Below, one piece after another: positions 1-13,860 of a stretch of DNA of 64,000 nt. The DNA is taken from positions 1 through 64,000 of the forward strand of contig JAKOGI010002985.1 in the NCBI GenBank assembly GCA_029747015.1. Reading direction: 5' to 3'. The stretch comes from Carnegiea gigantea (taxonomy: Eukaryota > Streptophyta > Magnoliopsida > Caryophyllales > Cactaceae). How positions within the stretch are numbered: the first letter of the stretch is position 1; each line of letters opens with the position of its first letter. The notes below the pieces were generated by a model. The model searched no databases. It saw only the letters and a list, made by a program, of their open reading frames with translations, and was not told the DNA's origin. The position numbers were made by a program, and so were the translations under genes.

Positions 1-111
1 TATATATATATAATGAGAGGTTTAGAAAAAATATTATTTATATATTATTATTGTTATTATCATTGTTGTTGTTGTTGTTGTTGTCATTGTTATTATTATT
101 GCCATCATGAT
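1..111. repeat. TA, TTA and TTG microsatellites
   Basis: A short (TA)n tract opens the window. From about 41 a compound trinucleotide run follows, mixing ATT, TTG and CAT units. It is simple-sequence DNA and any reading frame in it is a product of the repeat. Confidence 0.85.
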
Positions 112-381
112 CGTCATCTAGGGAGATTAGGGAGAAATGGGACGGAAGATGCATTAAAAAAGTAAAAGAAGGGTCAATCTTACTTAAGGTGTATGAAAAT
201 CATCATTGGTAGATAAGACTTTGTCACAGGCATGTCCTCTCTCCGATGAGTCCAACTTGGTGGCAGTATAGTAGAACTGATGCCATCAAAAGTACAGGCT
301 GCTACGGATGTTTCCTAAGTTTGGCTTATTATTTTCTAAACCTCCACGAAGTTGGGATTATTAGATTCTAGAATTCTTAGT

Positions 382-419
382 TATTATTATTGTTATTGTT
401 ATTATCATTATTATTGTTG

Positions 420-481
<62 letters not shown>

Positions 482-530
482 ATTATAACATCATCGTCAT
501 CATTATTGTTATTATTATTACTAACAATAA
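382..530. repeat. Compound (TTA)n/(TTG)n trinucleotide microsatellite
   Basis: Uninterrupted blocks of TTA and TTG units, then imperfect ATC/ATT units. A frame through it gives long Tyr and Cys runs, which are repeat artefacts. Such runs are usually length-polymorphic between individuals. Confidence 0.9.
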
Positions 531-540
531 TAATTTGTCA

Positions 541-3500
541 TTTATGAAATTAGGGGAAGGGCAGAGCCTATGTCATACTCCTAAGAGTACGAGCTTTTAC
601 TGGCTACATCAGCCCCACATATTAAAAATTATCTATATGACAAATACATAACAAGTAGAAATACACACTCATATGTGTATGATATACATTATCGGGGAAG
701 GGGGAGAAGGGAGGTGTATGCGATAGTGAGGTTTGGGTGGATATTGGATATAATGGGCAATTAAAGTAAAGTAGAACTATTTGGTCTAATTTTATTATAT
801 TATCAATTTTACATGCTAACTAAAAATTGCATAGTAGTCGATTTAACTTTTGTGTAATGATATTTGGAACTATGATGAAGGCCCCAAAGCTAAAGAGATA
901 CAACCCTAGATGGGGTAAAATAGGGTGATTGAAAAAAAAGTTAAAACCTAAATAAATTTCGATGTGCTTTGTGACAAATCTATGAAAGTCAACACAAAAC
1001 AACCTTGAGCATTAGTAACCAGAGTTAAGAATAAAAAACTTTGAATAGAAATACAAATACAGAAATAATAGAGAGATAAAACCCGCAATGTTTTTACGAC
1101 ATTGGCTCTTCTAAAGGGTGTTAGTCACTACGTAAGACTCTTCTTTCCTTAGGATTTAAGCTGTTTCACATCTTATTCATGTAAGTAGTTACAATGACAA
1201 ATCTCAACTATACAATGGCTCCATAGCCACTCGATCTAAAGACACTCTTTTAGAACTACCACTTAGTTTAGTACCTAGAGTTGAGTTATTCATTAAATAT
1301 TACTCAGTCATCACTTAGCTATCCATGTAAGTTTTCCAAGTTACTTGTTACAAGCTCCCTTCCAAAAATTAAATCCTCACAAGAAAGTACAACAAGGAGA
1401 GTATAGCAAGGGTATTGTTAAGTGCTTTATCACAATATGATCAAGTCTTGTGTCATGTTACTTGCTTTAACTCTTCTTCATATAGACTTGCAATCCTCGT
1501 GATGCAATTATAGTATTCTTCAAAAGTATTTAATTAACTAGATTCAGTGCTAGGATGATTTCAAAGTCCTCTAATTGCAGCTTTAAAACTTCTAAAAATT
1601 AGATCTGGGAGGAAATCTCAATTTGACTGTTGCAACTCTTCTTTTGGCAATTACATCTTTTTTATGTCATTGGAGTAAATTTTTCATCGATTCAAACATA
1701 TTAGACTTAATTTTGATACCAATGTCTGTATCAAAGGCTTTGAACACATCTGAAATCTATTACAACTCCCATAAATAAATCTGGACAAGTTCTTTGCTTG
1801 GTTGTAGCTTCCCCTTGCTTAGGCAGGTAACATTAATATAATAATATCTTTGCCAATCACAGAATATTCATATAAAATAATTAAATAATATTTTCCAAGA
1901 TCCTTCAAAGACACTTACCATAAGTAAGTAGATATCAATTACATAACCCAATCATTTAATAAACCAGTATATATACTCGACATTTTATTTAAGTAATCAA
2001 GGAGCAAATCAAGCACATATACATCGCAAGGCATGCAATCAAAATATTCAAAAAGAAACCTTTTTAAATTTGACGTATCATGATTTAGATAATTATTTAG
2101 CAATAAAATCAAGCATAATAAGTAATCCAAGTACACAAGCATTATTATTAGAATATTCCTAGCATATTAGGCACATTTATTAACATGCAAGAACATGTTA
2201 TCGATCAAACATATATTTCAAATTCAGATTACCTAACTTTGACATAATAACGCCAAAGGTCATATAAACTTATAATCATGATACTTTAAGCCCATAAATG
2301 CAAAGATATAATAAGGCTTACATAGCATGTTTAATCACATATACAAATGTGCCATCATTCAAAAATGTATTTCAAAGTCAGATTGACTAGCTTTGACAAA
2401 ATTTCAGACAATTTTAGGCTGCACATCAAAGTTAGATCAAATACTTTAAGCTTGTATATGCAGTACATCATATATATGCAAGAAACAAGCTATAGTGAAA
2501 AGATACCCCACTAAAATTAGGACAATAAACTTCGTCAAAATTTACTTAAAAATCACTCAAAGTCTTGCTCATCGAATTTGACTGCAACAAAGCCCACACT
2601 TATGAAAGTGCATTTAACAAGACAAAATATATGTAGCAAATGGTCAAATACATTGACTGAAGTAACAGCTTGAATTTACAACATGTAAAATATCCATATG
2701 CATCAAACATACTTTGAGATTCATTCAAGTACTTGCACAATTATCTTTTTGGCTTTCATCAAAATGTATCAAATATAACCAAATCAATAATCTCCTCATT
2801 TTTTATGAAAATCAAAACCATAAACATGCAATAAGCTTACCATAATATTTCTCCTCCTTTTTGGATTTCGTTAAAAGTATCAATTGGGTAGGAGAAACCA
2901 TAAATATTAAAACGAAATTGGTATGTACAACTCACCTTATTATTGCACTTATAAACATAAGTACATAAAGTGCATAAAATGAAATGTGAAGAATGTATTA
3001 CATAATAACATATATAAAAGTCTATGTTGTGAAGTACACATTATCGCCTCCTAAAGAAGGTGATTTATGTAAGACAAAAAAATAAAGGAAGAACATATAA
3101 TGAGTACCTTATCTCCATGTCAAAAATCAATAAGGCAATAGCAATCTCAAATTGCATTATGAGCATAATCAAATCAAGATGAAAGTATCACACCAAAGTG
3201 TACACGAACATGTGATAAGTTCAAAGTACGAACAAAAAGAATACTAAAATGTAAGGTATCAAAATAAGAATTGGCCATGATAGCACATATATATATTTTT
3301 CTAGAGATTGATTAAGACTTTGCACATTTGGACAAATATAAACTACTAAAGTCTAAGATGGTATTCATGCATTACAAATGGATTTAAAAAAGATGTCTAA
3401 TATAGATGCATATTTAAGATATAGTATGCCATTAAAATATAAACGATTGCACGCTAAAGGTGAATCAATCATGCATCTAACCATAAAAGGAAGCAAATAT

Positions 3501-4439
3501 AGGGGCTTCAGAATACAATGTCACTTTCCTTTTCAAGGACAGTACAAGTACGCAAATATATGGCAAGCTAATTAGCATCTAAGCATATGAAAACCAAATA
3601 GATAAGCAGAATACAGAAATTCACTTATTCTCATCCAAAAATGCTTTCTAAGCCATTTTCGAAGTTTGAATTTTGACTTTGAATTCTCAAAGTCAATTTC
3701 TATCATGAATGGACTTGTTAATCCTATATGATTCAAGCATTCTAGTCCAAAACTTTATGGCTTTGAGCTTTCAAACTTGCTCCCTTTTTGCATGTCAACC
3801 ATAAAGTTTTACTTTATTTCAAAATCTTTGAAATGGTGTCATTTCAAAGATCGAACTGCAACTTTGAAATTAGAACTTCACCCCCCAAGGTTGTTGAGGT
3901 ATGTTTGATTCACTTGATTTTCTTAAACTACTTAAAAACTCATTAATATCAAGACAGGGCTTATCCCTCAATTTTTGCATCAAGATCAAATTTCAAAGAA
4001 TGGCAAAAGTGAACTAGTGACATTCAAATACAAAGTCATATAAACACCCATAGTATATTATCTTGGCAAAGTGAAGTTCACATTCATCTCAATACATATA
4101 TGATCTTGTTAACTTTTATGAAGAATATGCAACTTTATATTTGACCTTAATTTAGGATCCTTTCAAAGTTTTTAAAATCAAGATTTAGGACTTTGAAACT
4201 GGATCACTTCAGTTTTCATAGTGACCTTGATACCCGCCTTTGAAAACAATTAGTATGCCTATTTTTAATTTGTTTTTTCATAACACTACAAATTTTCTTA
4301 ATCACCCAATCTTTTTAATGCCTTTTATCTCTTTGGTTGGATGACAAGTTTAGGTACAAAGTCACACTCAAACAACCGTTTTCAGAGCACATTTGATAGT
4401 AAATTTGAGTCCTAGATTGTTCATAACCACCATGTTGTT
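541..4439. other. AT-rich DNA without a recognisable gene
   Basis: About 3.9 kb of AT-rich sequence with stops in all frames and no domain I recognise on either strand. It lies downstream, in the minus sense, of the Copia gag remnant at 4440-6165, so part of it may be decayed pol or LTR of that element. I looked for RT and integrase motifs on the minus strand and saw none. Confidence 0.5.
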
Positions 4440-6165
4440 TGCTCTTGTTTCTTTAGGTGCCTAAACTTGAATGATTCTCGAATGGGAATAGCTTTGATAC
4501 CTAGGAAGGCCAAAGTTGCTTTGTCTTCTTTGATAAGGAGAGTGACTTTGATACGTATAGCCAAAGCTGTTTTGTCTCCTTTGGGGAACAAACGTGACTT
4601 TGATATTCATACCAAAAGTTACTTTGCTTCTTTTGAGGAACAAAGTCAGTTTGTGATTTTTCATGTGTCGTCTCTTTACCAAAGAAGTCTTATAAGAGAT
4701 TTTCTTGTTATTTAGGTTGAGACCAAGGTCTTCTTTATTAAAAGACATACATTGATAACTAAGTAATTTATCTATATTTTCCTGTCCCTTAGTAAGTTTT
4801 AAAAGATACTTATGAGAGTCATCACACTTTTTTTATAAATCAGATTTTTCAAGTTCAAGGTCTTTGATCTTTGTGTGTAGATTTTCACAAGTGTTTTGTA
4901 AATTCTCATTTTCTTCTTTTAAGACTTTGATAGCCTATCTAAGGGATTTAATCTTAGATAAATACTCTTGTTTATAACTAATGTAGTTAAACAAACCTTG
5001 TGCTAGATATTATTTTGTGAAAGTAAGAAGATGTTCAAGTGTTACATCTTCAGAATTTTCATCTTCTTCTTCTTCAAGGTCTCCTTTTGCCATAAGATAG
5101 AGGTTTGCCCTTTCTTCTTCCTCACTTTCACTATCACTACTTTCGCTGTTACCATATGCGACAGTCTTTGATAATTTTCCCTCGAAGTCCATAACCATAA
5201 CAATTACCCATGTTAATATCAAACTTTAGAAGAATTTTTACGTTTGGAGTTTTGATCATTTCTCTTTGAAGTTGACCATTTCTGAATCCTTTAAACAATG
5301 AAAAATTTTTCACAAAATCCTAGGCTATCATGTCCATTCATTCTTCATTGTCATCACTTGACACCTCACTTTCTATTTCAGAGTCTTCAATTGTGGATTT
5401 GAGAGCAACTCCTTTACTTAATCATCATTCTCCTCTTGTAGGTGAATCTTATGGGTTAAAAGTTTCCTAACAAAAGCATCCAACTTAAGGGTCTCTAGGT
5501 TATGGACTTCTTTAATTTTTGTGGCTTTGGATCCCCATTTGCTTCTTGGATGACACCACAATTGCTTTCTCACCATCTACTTAGTGCCGTATATTTTGCC
5601 CAAAGACTTTGGGTTCTTGATGATCTTTTAAGTCAAATGTACATGTCTTTCATGGATTCTCCAAGATGCACCTTAACAAATTCATACTAGTGTACATAAA
5701 GAATAACCTTTGATTCATAGACTTGACTTGTCCCTTCATAACTTATTTCCAAAGTGTCCCGAACTTCTTTAGCTATATCACATACAGACACATAGCAAAA
5801 CTCATTTGTATCTATACCACAAAATAAAATATTCTAAACTCTATAATTTTTTGCAAGTCTTTCAGCCTCTGCTTTGGTGTATTCTGATCTTGGTTATAGT
5901 TCAATTTTATCTCCTCTCTTCGAAGCAGGAATGAAATCTCTATTAGAGATGGTTTCCCAAACATCATAGCCATGGTCTTTAATGAATATACATAAGTTAT
6001 TCTAATGAGCAAAGTTAGATCTATAAAAGAGCATCCTTGACCAATCTCCATAATTCCAATGGAAGATGATCTCTCCCATAAGACAACTAAGTCAAAGTGA
6101 GTGGACATTGCTCTGGCACCAATTGAAGGTCCACATACTGAGTTGTGATACAATGACAAATATAG
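4440..6165 (-). pseudogene. Ty1/Copia retrotransposon gag remnant
   Basis: Read on the minus strand, 5700-5860 shows the hallmark of the UBN2 (Retrotran_gag_2) family: a segment ending DTLEISYEGTSQVYESKV, preceded by AKEV and a short Asn/Tyr-rich stretch. Upstream (about 5900-6060) is an IFIKDHGYDVWE-like segment typical of the gag N-terminus. Downstream, 5010-5222 encodes an acidic Ser/Glu-rich stretch with LYLMAKGD, matching the region after the zinc knuckle in this gag class. From 5000 to 4440 a Lys/Glu/Asn-rich coiled-coil-like tail follows, then basic repeats rich in Gln, Arg and Ser. Gag would form the retrotransposon particle. Several frameshifts and stops break it, and no LTR, protease or RT was found for it. 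The family call is firm; the lineage is not. Confidence 0.75.
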
Positions 6166-7683
6166 GATTATTGGGTTAATTTGAGTTGATATGATATTGA
6201 CATTTCAAAGAGAGCCAAGCCATATTGGTGCTAATGAATAATTTTGTGTCTTAATGCCCTACTTTCTTTTCTTGCCTTGTTGTGTTTGAACATCTCAAAT
6301 GCTATTGTATAGCTGAACTTATTGGTAGATGCTGTCACTAATTTGAATCATCAGCATGGCACTATTGATGTTCTAGAGGATTCTTCTTGAATGAGTCGGG
6401 CATAATTCCTTCCATTATAGTTTAGGATAGTAACTTATTCTTTCTTCGACTCATCCCTCCTTAGGAGGGCAGGCTGGAGCTTTTTTTGTGATTTCCTCAA
6501 TGCATTCTTTTTATTCCCTAGTTAGACTTTGCCTAAGATTTCTTGACTTTGTTTTGGACAAATCCTAATAGGTTAAATTCATTGAGGCACTCTAGGATAA
6601 TAGAGAGAAAAGGAACTATGATTCCAAGTGACTTAAGATTCTGTAGTCCTTCCTTCATGAAAAGGAAATTGAAAGGAAATTTTATCGATCTTTAACAGAT
6701 AAGGGAGAAGCTGAACTCACGCAAGCCGGAATGTTTTCTGGGTTATTTTCTTCTTTCGTTTTTTTGTTTTTTTTGGGGGGGGGGGGGAATAGGGCTTTAA
6801 TAGGCTAGAAAAGTTTGCAATGGTCGTGGCCAAGAGGGAGGGGACATGTTAGTCTGAAATTCTTTTGCCACTTCTATATTATTCTCAAAGGGGAAGTTCA
6901 TGAGGATTCAAGTGATGACAGCCAGACTTGCTCTCAATATAGTCGATACAAATGATAAGCTCATGGTTAGAAGACTCATCAGAAAAAAGAATACTTTCAT
7001 TTCTAGGATATCTCAATTATAAATGATTCCTTTTTTGATTTAGTCACCAGAGTATAAAAGCATTGGACATGATGATTGATATGTATAGCCTATGAGTATA
7101 TTATATAACTTGCTGTTGTTCACATCTAGAATGATATAGTGTCAAGTCTGAGCTTATATTAGTAATACTTGATGCATTCATGTGATTGATTGTAGCTATA
7201 AATTTGTCCAAAGCCTCAAACATCATAGCCTTGACTTTCCGTTATCCAGTAATTGTCTTAGTTAAGTTTTCGTAATCAGTTTTGGTTGATTGAGTTTGTT
7301 TGTAATTCAACTTCCTTCTTGTCTATTGATTATGTGAATTATTGAGCTTATGCTTTCTATTGATTTCTCTTTCACCGTAGAAAAATATTTTATATGTTTA
7401 GTATCATAGCTTTTTTGAAATGGCTTTCTAGGACATCATACCTTTTTAAATAAGGCTATATAAAAGAATATAAAACATAGTTATGTAAAGGTTGATCGGC
7501 ATTTATGTATCACTAGTTCATTTATAACTTAGAATGCCCGTTTCAAAATGTTATACATATAAAACTTATAGTGGCAAGTTAATTATTGTCTTTCTTTGAG
7601 TAGCTTGTTAATATGAGAACCTGATATGAATAAGATTTTGAATTGTCCAAGTTGGATAGTTTAGGAACCATTAAGTACATTTT
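6166..7683. other. Spacer without a recognisable gene
   Basis: No coding signal or known element end is visible. A T-rich run followed by a run of G residues (about 6757-6789) is the only striking feature. The left LTR of the minus-strand Athila element starts directly after this stretch. Confidence 0.5.
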
Positions 7684-8899
7684 TGTCTTCAAATATAGCA
7701 AGTGCACGGTGTATCTATAGCTAGCAATCGATAAGTACAGGTCGAATCTACAGGGAACCTGCTTTCAACTACCAGAACTAATCAACTAACTCAATCTAGG
7801 CAGAATAATTCAGGTTGATAAAAAATGATAGTCTGTAGTTTTAATCTGCTGAGAACTAATGAAATGTGACTACTCAATAAATGACAGGAATCCCAGGTTG
7901 GGGTTCACCGCACTATTATGCCTCATAAATCATGAATTAGAACATGCAAATCTACCCACGCAAACGATGGAATGGAAAGATTACAAACTAAAGCATATCT
8001 ATGCCTTCTCTCAAAGGTTAGTAGACTGACTAAGTGAACCTAGCTATCTATTTTTATGAAACTAGAATTCTCAAAGTCACAAGGTTAAGTAATAAAAAAA
8101 AAATCCCAATTGAAACCCTAACTGTTCTCACGTTAAATAAATCAATTGCCCATGAAGATGCACTAGATAAAGGATTCAACTTTTGTTGATCTCCCAAATC
8201 CTAATTAAGAACAATGAATAAAGCTCTTTCAGGCAATTCGCTAAGCAATTAGCAATCTAAGTAGGAATCCAATTCACAAGCATGCATAAATCACAAACAG
8301 GTTATAACATGATTTGATTTGGCATAACAGGGGTTAATCCTAACCCAAGATAAAGGAATTTAGCCAACAATCATATTGAATATAATAATTTCAAGACTTA
8401 ATCCAATAGACATGGATGACCAACCAAAACCCTAAAAAGCGATATCAAAAGAGAAAGGGGAAACAAGCACACTTGAATTAATTGTCACTGAAGGGTAATA
8501 CAATATTCAATCTTGATAAATTCAATCCGAAAGCATAAATAAACTTTCCTAATGAAAACTTAGAAATCTCCTCTCAAAAGTAGTCTGAAAAGAAAAGAAA
8601 CAGTTTCTAAAAACTGCATCGAATGGCGTTTAAGTCACGGTGGCACGGGACGGTGGCATAGGCGTGCCCTTAGGCACGAGTTGACTTGCAGCTTGTCATC
8701 TTAGCCCTTCTTTCTGCCAACATTAGCGGATTTTCTCAGTTTCTGATAGAAACTCCTAAAAATGCGAAACACCACTATATGAGTAAACTTTAGCAAAATG
8801 AGGCTAATTTGACCTCTTTCTCCTCAAGATCAAATATGAAAACAATGGAAAAAAGGAATCAACTAGGGGCTAAAATAAGGTTGAAATAGAGGTTTATCA
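7684..8899 (-). repeat. 3' LTR of the minus-strand Athila-type element
   Basis: Starts TGTCTTCAAATA on the plus strand and ends at TTTATCA, so in element sense it begins TGATAAACC. It aligns along its length with 18478-19845 but is about 150 bp shorter, mainly because the GC-rich block seen at 19440-19620 is missing here. The two LTRs are visibly more diverged from each other than are those of the plus-strand copy. Confidence 0.85.
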
Positions 8900-8914
8900 A
8901 CTCCCCCATATGCC
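8900..8914 (-). promoter_or_regulatory. Polypurine tract of the minus-strand Athila-type element
   Basis: In element sense this reads GCATATGGGGGAGT directly before the LTR start. It corresponds to the AGCATGGGGGCG tract of the plus-strand copy and would prime plus-strand DNA synthesis. Confidence 0.65.
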
Positions 8915-11211
8915 TAGCTATTGCTTATCCTCAAGCAAGATTAACTCAAGGAAGATCGAAGAGGGAGATAAACCTCTAGTTACACGCATCCTCAGGCAAG
9001 AGATGAGTAATTAATAGATCAAGCTAAATCATATATTAAAGGTGGCTAAGTCAAGGTGTGAAATAATCTCCATAAAACACACACACCCCCCATCCATGAA
9101 GCCCCCTACCCTTATACAACATATCAAATACTCCAATATTGAAGCACACAGCAAGACAAGACCTTCCTCAATAAGTGAATAAGTAAGACCGGTAGAACCT
9201 CATTTTAGGACAAAGTAAAACACTCCCCTCAATGTGTTTAGAATATGTAACAAGGGTGCGCTCAATACACTATCTAATAAAGCAAACTACCATAAGTTTG
9301 GGAGAGTTCTCGATTCTCTACCACATGATGCAAAATGCGATATGCCAACCATGAGTTTAAAAAGGATGTAATGGGGCTAAGGGTAAAGGATGAGAAGTGG
9401 AGTAAATTTAGGAAGAGTGGAACTAATAGTCAAAAGACTAGGGAGCAAAAAAAAAAAAAAAAAGACTTTTACAACTAATACCAGAATCGCACTTCACACC
9501 ACAATTAGAAATTGAGTAACAAACCCCACAAAAACCTCAAGGGAGGAATTAAACGATCTTATTATATGATCTTCATGCCAATTACTTTATTCACAACTTT
9601 TCTAAATCTTTCTTTTCTTCTCTTTTTTTTTTTCCTTTTCTTTGCTTCCTTTTTTTTCTTCTTTTCTATTTCTTTTCTTTGAAGTGAAAATAGGACATGT
9701 GAATGGCATGGGAAATACAAACTCAAATCGCGAATCCTCATAAATAAGCCACCAATAAAGTACCCAAGGTGAACTAACCTCCAAAGCAAACCTAACTCAA
9801 ATAGAAGTGTTGCTCCACTAGACCTTGACAAGAATATGCAGAATATGGATAAGCCAAGTGTGTGGTGTATAGGGTGTAATAACAAAGACATGGGGAAAGG
9901 TACAAAGGGCTAGCAAAGGGGATAACACACATCACTGGGTGACATTTTGGCTCATGTGGCTAAATGGAACAAAAATTGCCTCAATCATATTAACATATGC
10001 ACATGCTAAATGTGATTTTAAAGAGAACAAGACCAAGTTCTAGAGATGCAATTATGAATGAGTCACACATGAAAGGAAGTATGAGACTATATACAATGAA
10101 TAGTTATTAGGCTCAAAGTCTCACAGATAAATCTACCACAATCAAGCAACTTATCCCAAGATATATCCCACTTATCAAGGTCAATCAAGTCAAACCACAT
10201 GAGTCTCAAGGGCAATTTGATATGCAGCATGGGACAAAGGAGTTACGGATGGTAATGCTAAAATTTTCACAAAACTTAGACCATAACGGGCCACACTTTA
10301 ACATACAAATCAACAGGATCTATTGATCATCACCCCTTGTGTTCTCTTCATAAGAGGGGGTTTTCACTACTTTTATTTAACTCTTTTATTCGAAAAGCAC
10401 TAAGGGTAACCAAGAAAGTAGTAAACATATAAAGGACAATTAACTCTTTTATTCGAAAAGCACTAAGGGTAACCAAGAAAGTAGTAAACATATAAAGGAC
10501 AATGAAGAGAGAGGTAAGAAGTAGTACCTGGAAAGCTTATGAATGCCCTTACTCGATCATTTTACCATTTTGAGATTCAAAATCTAGCCTATGTGCTCTA
10601 AACTACATGCTCCACTAACTAAAAAATGCAAAAATAGTATACTAAAACTATGTGATGTCCTATGTATATGATGCGAATGCAAGTGAGGTAACTCAACCCA
10701 TGCCCCAAGGTCTATAATTCCACCTAAAGAGCCATAAGCTCACCTTTTCCCATGCTTGAGACTTTTATTGTCCTCAATGAAAAGGTCATATAAAAGGCCA
10801 AGGGAAGGGTAGAACCAATAGCGTCCAAGGGAATAGGGTAGGGGGAAGAAAGACACACTTTTTTTTTTTTTGGTTTTTATTGTTTTCTTTTTTGTTCTTT
10901 TCTAAAGCAATGAATTACTTGGTTTGCCTCCTAAGAAGCGCTTATTTAAGGTCTTTAGTTTGATCCTTAGCTCCAAATGGTAGGCAATAATGGCACGGGA
11001 GGTGGACTAGGGGATGTGTGAAAATATGGATTACAATCCACTACCTCCCAGTATAAGCAGAAGTCCCCCCAAAGCTAGTTGGGACGGATGTGGAAAAGTT
11101 AAGAGAGCCTAAGGCCTCATACGGGGTCTCCCCTCTCCATCGAATACCTCTATCCTATAAACAGCATCAGGAGGGACAATATGTACAAGGGCCGCAGGAG
11201 GTGAGGGAATG
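8915..11211 (-). other. Non-coding internal spacer of the gag-protease element
   Basis: This stretch is homologous in order and sequence to 24034-25950 of the plus-strand copy. Shared landmarks in element sense are AAATAAGCGCTTCTT followed by GGAGGCAA, the block around GGGGTGATGAT, and the block ending at GCATCTCTAGAAC. No reading frame resembles RT, integrase or envelope. It holds poly(A) and polypyrimidine runs (9450-9465, 9600-9670, 10859-10900). Its conservation between copies shows that it belongs to the family and is not a random insert. Confidence 0.75.
10377..10502. repeat. Perfect 63-bp tandem duplication
   Basis: Two identical 63-bp units (10377-10439 and 10440-10502), each beginning TTAACTCTTTTATTCG and ending GGACAA. 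The identity shows a recent duplication inside the older element, by replication slippage or unequal exchange. Confidence 0.95.
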
Positions 11212-13610
11212 TGTAATACCCGTGTATTTTTACTTTTCATTAAGCTACTTGTAATGTTCTTTTTACATTATAAAAATCATATTTTATTAACGATCTGAGT
11301 TGAATTATTTTCTATGTGCCATTGTGAGCGTTAATTTTATTAAAAAGAATATTGTCGCAATTAAAATTATTACTATTATTATTATTAGTTTGAAAATTTA
11401 TTCAATGATTTTATTAAGTGTTAATAACAATTATTAACGTATGCTAAATCGAGTAGGAACCCGAATACAATTAGGTTGTCAACCTTAGAATTTGTTTCCT
11501 TAGTCATTAAATCGAACCTTGATATTTTTGGGAACGAGTAATCGATAAAAGGTCGTGTTATTAATTTTGAGTTTAGAGTTCGTGTTACGAATTAGATTAG
11601 CGGTATCAAATATGAAACAGCTTGAGACGAAAAAAAGAGGGAGGGGCATTTTAGTAATTTCTCCTAACCTTCTTTCTCTCCTTCTCGGTGCCATGAGCCC
11701 TCTCCTCGACATCCCTCTTTCTTTATCTTCTCTCTGCTCTTCTCCTTCTAGCTCCTCATTCCCCACCATACACAAGGCCTGTATGCTAAAAACCCAGAAA
11801 ATTTTCGCCACTCCAACTTGCAAAACTCTCCCATTCGACCACTCCCACAAGCTGGCAAGCGTTTGGTGTGAATTTGGGCTAGAATCTGAACACATGCACC
11901 ACGTTTATGGAGGATTTTGGGTGACGAATCGGGGCACGAACACATGCCTAGGTATGGCCATGCAATTAAGCTCTTAGTTGCTTCAATCTTCTATAAATTG
12001 GAGTAAAAATTAGCAACTTCAAACACCCAATTCAACCTCAAGTCAGTATGTGAAATTTGGGTCTATTTTAGGGTTCGAATTTTATGAGTTTGGGTGTGAA
12101 TTGGGCACGATTGGGGTTTGTTTGTGTGTGGGTGGCAAGAGCTGAGGATTTGGAGTGGTTTGAACACCTAAAGTCAAGCCAGTCAGCCCTTCGAACGAAC
12201 GCCTACCTCGGAATCGAGGTGGGGATTTTTTTACTCTTAATTATTACTATTTTCAACGATTTTAATTAAATTTAGTTAGTGCATGTCGATTCTGAGCTTG
12301 GAAATTAGTTTGGGTGAATTAGAGTCGATATTGAGAAATTACAAGCATGATGCTGATTTTGGGTTAGATTGCATGTTGATTTGATGCATGATTGAATGAA
12401 TCGGTTAGTTGAAGATTTCGGAATAAACAGAATGTGCTGTAGGACTGTTATAGTAGCAGCTTATCACACTTGAATTCTATTTTGAGCAATAAAGAGGCTA
12501 ATTGAGTAATTGATATAATGGTGGAGTAAACTGACTTGTGTCTAAGGATTATGGCTAAATCAGTTTAGGCATGATTAGTAGTCTATTCATAGTAATTACA
12601 ATGGAATATTATGCCTATGGATATTAGTTTGCGAGCTAGAAAGCAAAATGTCACTTTAAAGTCTCTATTGCATTGGTTAGTATACTTAAACTCTATGTTG
12701 GTTATTAAGCATGAACGTTATGCCAATATATGATCGTTCTATGTATTATTGGTTTGTGCATGTCAATATTGAACCGTGCTTGGTAGTTGGATGGTTTGAG
12801 GTGGAACTAATGAGAAATTTGAGGTTCGTGTGGTCGGTGTTGTATGAAGAGGGAGCCTGGGTTGTGAATTACTATGATCGTATAGATTGCGAGACCATGT
12901 GTGGTTTATTGAGTAGATTCTGCCAAGTTGTACTATGAAGCATGTGAATGCGCTACATGCAAACCCTTTTCCCCCCAATGTGCTACGTGACACTATGTGA
13001 CCAATTATTGGGATTTTAGACTCGTTTAGAAAGCTTGTTTTCATGATTGCGAATGCTTTTGAATACTTATCAATTGCCTGATAGTTTATGAAGACGTTTG
13101 TAGCCTAAAGGAAATCCTAAATCGTCGAACTATTCAGTGAGTGACTCGACTGAATAGTCGATAGGTTTAGAAAGTTTAGAAGCGAACTAAAAGTGAGTTC
13201 GAAAACGTTTTAAGGCATTGGTTTTTATATAACTTCTTCTCGTGTTTAAAAGGATTTAAACGTCTTGAAAAAGAACATCTTAAGGTACTAATTATGAAAT
13301 TTAGCTGACTTGTATGGTAGCTGCTTATTTAAGTTTCGATTGAGTTTCGAGTTACGTGCTAGTAAAATCATTTATGATTTTAAGAAACGTTTATGTTGAA
13401 AAATTATGAAGAAACCTTGTTCGAATCATAAGCGAGCCAAGTATTCTTAGTTTTGAAGAGTAGTAAACTGAGAATGATTAAAAGGTTTAATTTGCTTAAG
13501 CACCCTTTTTTTAGTATAAAAAGGATTTCAAACGAACTAAAATTGGGTAGCTGAATGAGTTTATTATGAAACTTAATTTGAGTTATATGCTAGCTTGAAT
13601 GAGTTTATTA

Positions 13611-13840
13611 CTTTAAGTTTCAATAGGCTTCAATTACGAATCTAGTTTGATTATTACTTTATGTTTCAATAAGCTTCAATTACGAATCTGGTTTGATTAT
13701 TACTTTATGTTTCAATAAGCTTCTATTATGAACCTAGTTTGATTATTTCTTTATGTTTCAATAAGCTTCAATTACGAATCTAGTTTGATTATTACTTTAT
13801 GTTTCAATAAGCTTCAATTACGAATCTAGTTTGAATTGAA
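13611..13840. repeat. 46-bp tandem array, five copies
   Basis: Five consecutive units of the type CTTTATGTTTCAATAAGCTT plus 26 further bases, differing by a few substitutions. The array lies inside the candidate solo LTR and is followed at once by the 60-bp array. Confidence 0.9.
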
Positions 13841-13860
13841 TGCTGACTAAGTACCTTAAA

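Noticed and set aside
352..651. 99-codon frame rich in Tyr and Cys
   Set aside because: Its core is the TTA/TTG trinucleotide repeat, and the flanks show no protein character.
4284..4297. CACTACAAATTTTC as the missing left end of the CACTA element
   Set aside because: It agrees with the right end only over CACTACAAA. The following bases and subterminal motifs do not match, and it is on the far side of unrelated Copia gag sequence.
9562..9891. 109-codon frame with a Lys-rich tail
   Set aside because: The tail is a translation of a polypyrimidine run in the Athila spacer, and the homologous spacer in the other copy does not keep the frame.
11500..11977. 131- and 140-codon overlapping frames, possibly a host gene
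   Set aside because: They overlap on opposite strands inside the candidate solo LTR, with low-complexity Ser/Leu or Arg/Glu content and no domain.
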